A stretch of DNA of 43,197 nucleotides from Endotrypanum monterogeii. Taxonomy: Eukaryota; Euglenozoa; Kinetoplastea; Trypanosomatida; Trypanosomatidae. Below the pieces are notes generated by a model that did no database searches, was not told the origin of the DNA, and worked only from the letters and a program-made list of their open reading frames with translations. The stretch covers positions 193,805-237,001 of the forward strand of contig CM007326.1 of the NCBI GenBank assembly GCA_000333855.2. The letters are read 5' to 3'. Position numbers and translations under genes: made by a program. Below, piece after piece: positions 30,001-38,200 of the stretch (position 1 is its first letter; each line of letters starts with the position of its first letter).

Positions 30001-30003
30001 TAG
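24022..30003 (+). CDS. Unrecognised large single-pass membrane protein
   Basis: I do not recognise this 1993-residue protein. The first 89 residues are Ser/Pro/Arg-rich. One clear hydrophobic segment, MLWLPCIMLIFVAALALHS (90-108), follows a basic RHCRRRRP stretch, suggesting a signal anchor with a cytosolic N-terminus and a lumenal or extracellular bulk. The remainder alternates low-complexity regions with compact blocks that are more likely folded: about 579-660 (aromatic and acidic, WVQYLRYVPLHP onward), 1010-1050 (helical, Arg/Gln-rich), 1238-1265, 1364-1400 (hydrophobic, WLTYRVVSVLDNPF), 1555-1640 (long amphipathic helix) and 1794-1993. No catalytic motif or known domain stands out. The open frame begins earlier at a GTG, but the first plausible start is the ATG at 24022, five bases after a start-stop uORF. 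The stop is followed by a strong G-rich run. The gene is certain; the membrane call rests on one segment. Confidence 0.85.
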   Translation: MSSLNRRRKPETSTSCFDTFAARSSSVPYVDSVPANASGSLASQSELATTPLASFFPKCSSPSSTGATAVGPRWVLCSAEGRHCRRRRPMLWLPCIMLIFVAALALHSGLASTRNGSDGGVGICSSGSRHRTAGSTSVGVRFICAFEEPLSAVPPQPGESVPNLGIDDKRQRGTGECAGAVGSPPVGECGDAAYPAGASEDTNGRHQRWHDAWRGIPFSGRGRRQRVGEDPVGHPDWQLIASVDETMRSDSISATRAVERAEAESRIFEAKGRTHSAEGLGHARRTVLLHYPQQLHGGSHRDRRSYGYPNDDDKGGAAGAVPSPAREAPRYEDVGNVQANVDDDSRGVCGEHQYPRGDENARYAKEDVERVEEAVYGSSESRTTHGCVYCKDAQSRDDHAHSPSSSSAWWFSRGKVFTGFGSTPSSGAQQSVPAAAVPTTAGASTIVNREVAPHDSVMQHLLRDAEAQRPQYRSSYPTLRELVQQLERADEDERRVRQMCFTTTTAIPTARDDGKFRGRGATNSTTAGVRSSGSGSRCGSGCACSHHRSLNTSGSESVLQGAPAAVDSSDLCGRRASSLDWVQYLRYVPLHPIEEALRHLEHEEDDDMLMALFYAPDLFTAYNYVQWMQLMVRATCLLLRAGVLDPITYIRDDGVDPVFSSQMPPSGATESARGSDGDSSNSSCGSDTHCKRGSSSFCSDLVLPSLEGLLRPEDIKRMRENRVRIAIIDGYYPHRNISDAAWRVQRAGTANAPREKGDDELSGCGVDAHRREVDANRSMDRVEAPTASDIGNCGVMGGGGEQGRLQEFLKAAVSPSAPPLPGSSEPPTTRNSDDPMFSIRTGRHSPMFVQHRDALLRLLSLEDGVSDDYREAPGSVSWFDQQGGATKRAKATGNGLRDVHARRGQDADDGQVDWLEHRVLEGQQRHQQHANRLHAHNDTMMASDVVRDLAASRTDAEQQAGTVHKDSIAVKATAVGDDAGLRFLPFTPLRAEEAGLNTSDMGKLNHTSGFFDALQHCLDEVRQRRQRLVEKIFSWGQVMKYQLHANASAQRMAGFSSGNLCDPRYQAVWHSSRSAATTAAGGNAVEDTEDEEAVVEYDEALEEPKRKTADLEGDACDVSCTSAWGAQCVGCTCELAPANVLSTVLRAQGGGIGEPHTEASSMRAGDAASTQGARSSSNGVCGDGKGAVDTLSFAEKKMPPSCVSDSWRRQYTTARRHYLLRQSPPVLLFPRRQGSNPYFFPQTLLRFVQVSFPESKVQLSPQEHARQMQSRWGCTPVRSDSSVEGVGIELPTPAGGAPVLGNTHGCGGDDKASTKLKGACAAAAGGGQLQNRCARFFSSPRRSHNGVRGAGTTPPSPKSSFPTWLTYRVVSVLDNPFSRIAVGHLQYHFLIHGPSSPTSILELLVEESRRVSAPGELEMRTQRENLYRLGRRQWLRSRPRVSEGTTAANSVEEVSGGGGNAEDAGNADTTAATETKSGNYPRRTALRFPYRPPHHANGVSTDHHEPGGPVDGRRQHGSLHRSHQRPLEGSDHRTRNGPEDYFFEHDSSFRLDPERFAEVAPLTLNFFLRTPMHIIEEEVIRPLQQKVEALRQGFLEEIAREARSCGRCEIISDRYMQLLTYGTDALHMRGTQQSAPASDCMAAPYSAEHLIEKALDVDTRSGASHVSLRDDELSTLPYCYTADGRRLLEALRSSAALRVWQSAGDFREQYVEASTLGTFSGVNETRGPIRPPHDLASLVELLHQPYGARYNDSSRVQPLLSSTSLRGLSEAITNAAAVPLPLMTDGDGSSPLTPTILLWDHNVAKLDVACDRQPEGHQTFLLQHERQQKRMSMLRLALGELLRRTGRGWANAFFQLIPINSEESPFVDPLWTEPCETATTVPNGSSVPPSTPRRPKESLKHFSAHNLAVVYLFFNGTAEAYFRRHPLNQRRMSLLQRLDEAVRLARHSRLIRLTATEEDYRAQYVDSAVHAVPRRLCMYRQERTLFCGSRQSS

Positions 30004-30057
30004 CTGAGCGGCATGAAGGCATGGATTGCCTTGGTGTCGTGGTGGTGACGGTGAGGT

Positions 30058-30076
30058 GGGGAGGGGGGAGGGTGGG
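30058..30076 (+). other. Canonical G-quadruplex motif in 3'UTR
   Basis: Four G-runs (4, 6, 3 and 3) are separated by single bases A, A and T, 55 nt after the stop codon of the membrane protein gene, on the sense strand. Confidence 0.65.
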
Positions 30077-30610
30077 TAAACGACTGAGTGGTGTGTGTGT
30101 GTGGATGGACGCAACTGTCATTTGGGACAGGCGACAACGATGGCAAAGCACGCACTCCCGCCCCCTCCCCCGCCCTTGTTGTGGCTTCATTGAGCAGGCA
30201 TTGCTGTCGTGCAAGGGGGACAACCAGCCCCCTTATCCTCCTTTCTCTCTCCCTCCCCGAGGCCTCACTGGAGCCCAAGGACCTGTGACACCCTTAACCG
30301 CACACTTCTCACTTTCTCCTCTCTTGAGCGCGCCCTCGTACGATCGCCTCAACGCAGGCGACGGTGCTTCGTGCATCACAGAGGCCTGAGTGATTCCCCT
30401 TCATACAACATGTTCTCCATCACTGGTGTGGAGGTGAGAGGGGAGGACGGCGGTAGCGATCGCTTCAGCGTCGATGGCGGTGATGTGACGCGCGGTGGGG
30501 GTGCTAGGATATCTCTTCCCCATCTTTTTTTTTTTTTGTGTTTGGTGACTCTTCGGGGGAGAGAATACCTGTCTCCGGCAGCGCTCCGAGTGTTCCCGCG
30601 GTTGGTGCGA

Positions 30611-30641
30611 GGGGCAAGGTGGGGGGAGGGAGGGGGGGGGG
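30611..30641 (+). other. G-rich run with quadruplex potential
   Basis: G-runs of 4, 6, 3 and 10 with short spacers, on the sense strand. Confidence 0.55.
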
Positions 30642-30851
30642 CGGACGTTAAACGGGCCACGGCAATTATGTTGCACAGGTCAGGAGTCACCGCTGCTTTC
30701 TCTCTCTGTGTGCGTGTGGAGGAGAGTTTTAATGTGATCACCATCGTCGAACGGATGCTGATGGTGCTGGAAATGCTCCTGAGCGGTGCTGCTGATAGGA
30801 GTTGCACCAACAGGGGAAATGTAATCGAGAGCGAGTGGTGAGGCTGGGACC

Positions 30852-30875
30852 GGGGGGGGCGGGGGGGGGGGAGGG
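30852..30875 (+). other. G-rich run with quadruplex potential
   Basis: Eight G, one C, eleven G, one A, then three G, on the sense strand. Confidence 0.55.
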
Positions 30876-31230
30876 CGTGGCTGTGCGCTGGTGGCGGCTG
30901 ATGATGAGGCTTTTTGTTGTGCGCTCAGCCGGGATGTCGGGTTGTATGGCCTTCCTCATTCCCTTCCCTTCACACGTTCTCACAACAAGCACCACACATA
31001 TGTTCAAGCACCTACTCTGGAAGCAGTTACAAGACAGACAGTGAGGGCAGGGGTGGTGATGATGGTAATCGCTGGACCAGTTGGGGTATCCTGAGTGAAG
31101 TTGATCAGCATCACTGGTGCGTCGCCGTCATCGTCTCTGTCAGTTCTTCTTTTTCTACATTTGTCAAGGAGAGGTATGATCTGGCTGGGTGTCGTGGCCC
31201 TCCTTTCGCGACAAACGTGTTGTGTTGCCT

Positions 31231-31256
31231 ACGTATATATATATGTATATATAGAT
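31231..31256. repeat. Short imperfect (TA)n tract
   Basis: TA repeats with G interruptions. Confidence 0.8.
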
Positions 31257-31524
31257 AAATGTACATGCAAACCCATACACACTCGCCCATGCCGTCTCGC
31301 ATGTGCTCACCACCACCTCTACTCAGAGACCCCTTCGTGTCGTTTATCTTCACTCAATCTTTTTGTTTGTTTTTGTGGTGGTCCATTGGATATCCCCCCT
31401 TTCTTCCTTTTGCGCAAACCGGGGCTTGGTACGGTGTATTCCCCACTGTCCACCCCCCCTCGCTCCATGCGGATCATCACGCTCACTCCAACACCCGCTT
31501 ACACTCACACGAACTGTCTACATA

Positions 31525-31526
<2 letters not shown>

Positions 31527-31567
<41 letters not shown>
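31527..31567. repeat. (TA)n microsatellite left of gap
   Basis: About twenty uninterrupted TA units. The sequence after it (31568-31659) looks like degraded read ends. Confidence 0.93.
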
Positions 31568-31568
<1 letters not shown>

Positions 31569-31659
31569 GACTACTCTCTCTATATAGTAGTACGTACGCG
31601 TCTCGTCTTCGTTACGTTACTTACGTTACGTTAGTTGGTTACTACGTACCTAACCAACC
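31568..31659. other. Suspect sequence left of the gap
   Basis: Repeated ACGT, TACG and TTACG words and an abrupt change from the neighbouring TA repeat suggest low-quality pyrosequencing read ends (flow order T-A-C-G), possibly degraded linker. It should not be annotated biologically. Confidence 0.55.
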
Positions 31660-31784
31660 NNNNNNNNNNNNNNNNNNNNNNNNNNNNNNNNNNNNNNNNN
31701 NNNNNNNNNNNNNNNNNNNNNNNNNNNNNNNNNNNNNNNNNNNNNNNNNNNNNNNNNNNNNNNNNNNNNNNNNNNNNNNNNNNN
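31660..31784. other. Assembly gap (125 N)
   Basis: A run of N within an AT-repeat-rich intergenic region. The true length is unknown. Confidence 1.
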
Positions 31785-31800
31785 TATACGAAGTTATACG
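31785..31800 (+). other. loxP arm / probable mate-pair linker residue
   Basis: TATACGAAGTTAT (31785-31797) is exactly the right arm of loxP. With the next three bases (ACG) it matches, as I recall, the end of the loxP-based 454 Titanium paired-end linker. Its position directly against the gap indicates untrimmed linker. Confidence 0.85.
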
Positions 31801-31816
31801 TACATAGTACTATATA

Positions 31817-31854
<38 letters not shown>
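31817..31854. repeat. (TA)n microsatellite right of gap
   Basis: About nineteen uninterrupted TA units; possibly the same array as that left of the gap. Confidence 0.93.
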
Positions 31855-31856
<2 letters not shown>

Positions 31857-32085
31857 CCATCTCTCTATATAGAGTTTCACGCTGCTCTGTTCATTCTAGT
31901 GTGTGATCACACACACACAGTCAGAGAGGGAGCACAACATCGTTAGACAAATACACTCAGACACGCTTCTCTCTTTTTTTTTTCCGTTGGAGAGATTACC
32001 GCTGTTGTCAACGGATTGTGTGACTATTTAAAATTTATATTCGCCGCGACGTCCTCACTTACCCGTCCTCTCTTTCTTGCGCAAA

Positions 32086-32090
32086 GCACA

Positions 32091-32125
<35 letters not shown>
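32086..32125. repeat. (CA)n microsatellite
   Basis: CA run with one T interruption near the start, about 175 nt before the kinase start codon. Confidence 0.95.
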
Positions 32126-32129
<4 letters not shown>

Positions 32130-32208
32130 CAGATTGCGTGAATTGCGGGCGCTCCTCCTTTCTGTTTAGTCTTTATCCACACGTGTTCACGGAAAGCGAG
32201 ACATACAC

Positions 32209-32280
32209 CCTGCCCCTCTCCCCCCTCCTCCGGTTTATTTGACTTCTGCATGTCTTGTTGTGGACACGGCCGTCCCGCAG
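32209..32280 (+). promoter_or_regulatory. Predicted spliced-leader acceptor of the kinase gene
   Basis: A strong C/T tract (32209-32235) and further pyrimidine-rich sequence end in CCCGCAG with AG at 32279-32280. The first ATG after it is 32300, so the 5'UTR would be about 19 nt. Confidence 0.6.
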
Positions 32281-32299
32281 TGCGCTTTTTCGTACTCGA

Positions 32300-35200
32300 A
32301 TGCAACTGCCTCAACTCAAACCCGTGCTGGGGGGCACAGCTGGTGGGGAAGCTAACGGTGCCTTGACGCAGTCAAGCGCGACAGCCCTCTACGGGTGTAC
32401 TGATATCAGCAGGGTCATGGAGAGAGGCGGAGACTCCCGCGCCACCCAGGAGGGCTACAGCGTGGCTTCGCAGCTTCGCGAGGACATGAGCGTCACGACA
32501 CGGCACGGGTCCCCCTGTGAAATGCAGCTCTGCGCTCCAAAGCTCCAGGCACAAGCTTCTCCGCTTCCCTCCCTTACCCCTCCCCTAGAATTCCCTCGGG
32601 CCAGCACTTACTCGCCATGTGCGGATGGGGGTGCTGCGGCTTACTCGGCGTCTGTGCCACTGTCAGCAACTCATGCGGGTGGCTTCGATCACCGTGAGAT
32701 CAGTGACTGCCCATTGCATCAAAACAACGGCGACTCATGGTGGTGGTGTGGCTGCAGCTCAGCGGCACGCGGGGGTGAACAGAATGGTATAGTACTGTCG
32801 CGCGAAGATGGCTGTTGGAGCGGCTGTGGCGAGCGCTTCTCGATACGTGGTGTCAGCGCTGCACTTTTGAGTACCACGGCGCAGACTTCTCCGGGCTACC
32901 TATTGGCGCTGATCGGTCTAGTGACGGGTGTGTTGTTGTTCCTGCCGTGGTCAAGGAACCCTGTGCATGTTCTGCTAATAGTGCTGTCACCGGTGGTGGG
33001 GTGCGTTTGTGGGTTCATGTACTTCTTCGCCGAGCGGCGGTGGGAACGTCGGCTGCGGCGTGGCTGCGGCGACGCGAACTGTGCATCGTTGGCTTACTCC
33101 ACCACCGTCCTTGTGTCTGGCGGGCACGTTCCGTCTGTTCCCGAAAGCGCTGTCCGCGCAGGTTATCACGACCACGACACCGAGGCTGAGGGCGAGAAAA
33201 GCGGTGGCTGCTGTGGCGGGTGCTTCAATGGTTACCGAGCTTTCGGTGTCGCGCTGCCGACTGTGCAGCTGCTTCTCCTCGGCACCTTTGTCTTGGTTTC
33301 GCCGCAGGTGATGGCAACATGGTCGATTCCAACGGCGGACGAAAACGGGGGTGGTGGCGGTGGTATCATAGACAACCGTGAAGGGCAATGGGGGGCTCGC
33401 TACGGGGCCAAGCTTTATCCCGTTGAGGTGGTCTGGAAGGCGTGCCTCCTGCACGCGTGGATCGGGATGGGGTTTGCACTGCCGGTTGCCTGTACACTTT
33501 CTGTGGGCCTTGTGCACATGGCGGTTTTGCTGGCCCAGCACAGGTACGCTGCACCCGGCACGCTGCTAACCTTGGTGGTATGGATGAGCTTACCGTTGCT
33601 CTGCTGTGTCTTCTCGATTCTCATCGCGAGCCCACGGCCGGCAATACGGGAGGGACAGAGACAGCGTCAACGACTGCGAGACCTCACCGTACGAGGAGTG
33701 GCTGTGGGTGACCACACGCCCAGGTACGGCGCCGGTGTAGGAGCGGCGCTACCGTTCATGACACGCCCGTTCATCGGTCGGGGTCATGGCTTTTTAGATC
33801 CCACTCAGGCCTCCATCTCGTATCCTGAACCCTCTGTGGAGTCACCGGCCGCCCCTGCGCGAGGCATGCAGCATGGTGCTTCGCCATCCCCCTCGATCGT
33901 CCCACCACCACCGGTCGACGTTTACCTGACGGCTTCACACGCACGGTCGTCTTCCGCACACGGGACTGGTGGCCATCATCTTGGCGGACATGGGCTGGAC
34001 GGGTACGCGAGTCTCGCACCCGCCGATGGCATAAACATGGGCATGGCTTCCTATTCCCATGCCCACTATGCCTACCCTAGTGCGGCACTAACATCTCGGT
34101 ACGAGTCCAACTCGCTGCTTGTTTCCCTGCGGCGGCGGCCTGTTCGTTCACCCTACCCTGTCGAGGTAGGAGCAGTGGCTGCATCCGCGCAGCGGGCGGC
34201 TCTGCGGTCGGGGCCAACGGCCTATCCCAGTGGGAAAGAGGCGTTCCCCGAGGGTCCGATAGGCCTTGGTGGCCGACAGAGCGTCTCGTTGTGGCAGCAG
34301 CGTGGTCACGCACGCAGCGCGTCCGCATCGTCCTTTTCTCCCTACTCTGCACCTCCGACAGCACACGAGGGGCGTCATCAATCATCTCAGGTCCTCTCCA
34401 TGGACGCTGTCAATGGGGCGGGTGACGGCGCCCAGTCATCCTCGCTACCGCCGCCGGCGTCTCACCAGCCTCCTCAGCATCGCCGCTTATCCATTGGTAG
34501 TGCGAGAGACCAGTCACGGGGACTTGAGCACTCTGAGCGGTTGCCGCAACTAACGCCGCAGCGCCGGTCCTTACGTGAGACGCTGGCTGGAGGGGCCGAG
34601 GAGGATAGTGTGTTCAGTGAAGGTGCTGCCGTCCATGGCGATGACGGCGCAGTTGTAGTGGTGGTACCGCCTGATTTGCCACAGAGGCGTCGGCAGAAGG
34701 GTGAAGGTGGATCTCTATTTGGGTCCATGCAGAGGGCAGAGGATGGTGGTGCCGCTGCCGCTGTTGATCGAGCTGCGGCTGTAACGGCATCCGCTGTGGG
34801 CGATAGGGGCCGCGCTAGCGGAGGTGGCGGTCCTGGAGTCCTCTTCAGCGGCTGTGGAGGCGATGAACTACAAATACCCTCCGGCACATCTTTGGAAGAG
34901 GCGCTCACGCCGTATTTCGTACTCGATGCGGCCCTCGTCATTGTCGACGTGAATGTCTTATTGTGTCAGCTGTTGGGCACAACTGTCGACGCGATCCTCT
35001 TCCGTCGGCTGCCGGACATTCTCACGTGGCTCGATGTCATCGAGCGTGAGACGGTAATGAAGCTTCTTAGTGCTCTAGCACAATCTCAGCGCACCGCGTC
35101 TGCGGCGATGCAGGGTCACAGTGGCGAGCCAAGGGCCCGCCGCGCGAAGAAGGGGAGCGTGAAGGCAAAACCACAAAAAAGTGCTGAGGATTCGAAGGCA

Positions 35201-38200
35201 AATCATCGGGGAGCCCAGCGCGCCGCTTCCCCCGAGGGTGGCAGGACGGGCTTCGGATCTTACGACCCCCGCAGTGACCGGAGTGCGCAGACGAAGGGAA
35301 CGGCGCAGTTCAACAAGTCGAGTGGAAACGAACCGGGTGTCAGTGTTGCGGAAGGGGTGCCAGTGCAGAGGATTACGCTGCGGGGGCACTGCCCCTACTA
35401 CACACTCGGTAACGACACCACAAGTGGAGGGCGTGCCGGCCGAGGTGGTTGCCGGCCATCTTTCGCGCTTTGCTTCGACGTCTGGGCAGAGCGTCTCGTC
35501 GTGCCATCAGTTAGCGGCCTGGACGGTTCTGCGCGTAGGTCTAATTCTTCTGTGGTGATGGGTAACTCACAGCAGTTCTCCCCCTTCGTCATCATCTTCC
35601 GGCGGCCACTCTTGCACGGCCTGTGTGATGCACTACCGTTGCCGGTGGCGCTGGTACACCCCCGCACGGGAGAGGTCTTGGCCTGGAGTCGTTACGCCGC
35701 ACGGTTGACGGGCTGCGCTTCGTATGACATGCTGGGAACCTCCGTGTACAGTAGTTTCGTGTGCGAGGGGTCGCCTGAGGCTGCCTCAATGACAGAAGAC
35801 CAAGGGGCCTTGTCCAGCACTGGTCCCCATTCCCCCCTACCGCCGCCGCCGCCGCCGCCGTCGTCACCTCAGCTAATGCCGATTGTCAACTCCATGTCTT
35901 CAGCTCATCAACCTCAGCGTCCGTCCGACATGGCGGCGCTGTCGGCAACCGCAAGGACAGCCGCCGTGCCCAGTGGTGAGGGCGTCTCTTCCGCCTTTTC
36001 TTCGTTGTCTGCGAAGACAACGTTGGCCTCCGCAGCGGCGACACTGCAATCTGCGCAGCCCATGACGACATCCGCCGTTTACCCATCCCACGGTGCACAG
36101 CTACTACCGCAGCGCGGTCGTGCCGGCAGTCCATCTTTTTTTGACCAGGCATCCTTGTCATCAAACGCTGCCGACCTCAGCGGTACCCCCACAACCGGGG
36201 CCTTGCGGCAGTGTCGAGACATACCGCTTCCTGGATTTTTTTTCGTTTCTTCCACACGTTCTGCAGCCGCCATGGCGGGAGTCGATCCCACATCAGGGAA
36301 ACTGTGTAGGCCATCCGTCATCGAGAGGGCCAATGAGCGTGGAGACGCAGGGCCGAGTCACTTCCGCAGAACTGGTACGGGAGTTGGCGAGGCCGCGCTT
36401 GTGCAGCTGCCGTGGACGTCGACAGGACGTGGCTCTGCTGGGGTGGCGACATCTGAACACGCAGATCGACTTGCTTCGCATTTCACCACTCTCTGTCGCT
36501 CTCCCACGTTTCCGGGAGGAGATGTCGGACAGGATGCTGCCGGTAGCGGCGGCAAGAGCAAGGTCAGTAACGCTGCGACGGGACCAGCTGACGTGCACTG
36601 TCCCCGCTCACTTTTGTCCCCGCCACCTCTCTCAGGGGAAGGCCAGCGGGGCACTGACATCTACAACGATGGCGCCACTGCCTCCACCTCTGCTTTCGAA
36701 GCAGACAGACACCAGCAGGTTCTGGGGGACGACGGCAATGACGGCGATGACGCGATGAGGTTACCCAACAGCACTGCACCCATAATAGTGCGTGGGCTGC
36801 TGTTCCGTGCTACCCTACGTCCTTTGCGTGGTGTTCTATGTAGTGAGGAGGGTGGCGTGATCGAGAACCAGCTCGGCGGTCCGCTGCAAACGACTGCGAA
36901 CACCCTGGACGGCGAGGATGGTTGGGTGAGTTCTTGGGAGGAATGCACCTTGCAAGGGCATCCGCTGGGGGTGAGGCCCAAAGGTACAAGCGCGCCAGTG
37001 GAGGCGGATGGCTTGAGGGAGGGTCGAGAGCGCGCTCTGGAACATGGCAGGCATGACGGCGGCGATGTGGACAGCGGTAGCGACGACGGTGGTGAGGCGG
37101 CGCTGACAGACGAGCGTCGTGGAGGGCGGCATTATCAACGCCAGCATGTTGTTGGTCGCATGGCGGCTACTGCCCGGTTGCGAGGGAGTGAGTACCGGGG
37201 GGACAGCGGCGCCGAAGACGGTTCGGGGATGGACGGTGATGTTGACGACGGCACTCGCTATGACGAGGGAAACCCCCTAAAATCTATGCAGGCCACCGCG
37301 AGCAGCGGCCTGACATTGGCAGCAACGCTCGAGCAGCTTTTCGACGCCAAGGCGATGTTGTCCCGCCTTTGCTCAGAGGGGGAGTTGTCAGAGGCAACAC
37401 CGGCGGCTGCAGAGTCGAGGGCGCTACTGAGCACTGAGCTGGCGCCGAGGTACAGTCTCCGTGCAGCGCTGGAGCAGCTTGCTGCTAGCGAGGCACCTCT
37501 GCTGCTCACACTCTCTGAGCCTCCTCTTTATGCAACTGCGTGTCCCGACGTGCGATCGCTGCTGCAAGAGCGATGGCTGATTCACCGTTCTGGGGGCAGT
37601 GTGTTCCAGGACGACCGTGGCTACTTGGGTGCGACCACACATGCGGGCCATGGCGGTGGTTACGGGAGTGTGCCGGAGAGAAACCTAGGCACCCCGTTGC
37701 GACCGTTCCCCTTCGTTCACAGGCAGCGCCCGCAGTTGCCGGCGCTGTGGGGTGATGGGTCCACTAGCCTTCAGTATGTAGCGGCCATAAGAGACGTGGT
37801 GGAGTCATACCGGGGCAGCGTCGAAGAAGATGCGAGTGGCTACACCGATTTTCTCGGGCTTCTATCCCTATGCAGTGGCGACGATGGAGAAAATGCTATA
37901 AGCAGCTCTGCAGCGATTAACCTGTCCTCTTCTCTGATGCGCCCCGCTGAGGGAGGCTCGCCGGATGTGGCGGTTGCTGCGACCATCACACCCGGCGCAT
38001 CGCGGCAACTGCTCCTCTTGAAGGCTTTCTCTGATCATCTCCTTCAGGCCACTGCCACGTACAACCGCTCACGCGAATCAAAGATTCCTTCTTCTCGCAG
38101 GCACAGTGGCGGCGTTGCTGGCCCCATATCTACTTCCACTTCCACGCCTTCGTTCATACTTGGCGTGTATCCAGCGTCTTCCCAACCCGACGCCGACGCG

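Larger units (their letters stand above)
30004..32299. other. Intergenic region with assembly gap
   Basis: About 2.3 kb without a supported gene. It holds three G-rich runs (30058-30076, 30611-30641, 30852-30871), (TA)n tracts on both sides of a 125-base N gap, a (CA)n tract and the splice tract of the kinase gene. The gap leaves open whether repeat sequence or a small gene is missing. The ORF at 30209-30841 is not convincing. Confidence 0.65.

Noticed and set aside
30209..30841. 210-codon ORF after the membrane protein gene
   Set aside because: Composition is dominated by C/T and G runs, and no domain is recognisable.
31610..31659. Telomere-like or other tandem repeat (TTACG words)
   Set aside because: It does not match TTAGGG, is irregular and borders the gap; it looks like noisy read ends.
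31785..31797. Native loxP-like recombination site
   Set aside because: Only one arm is present, directly at an N gap. Sequencing linker is the simpler explanation.
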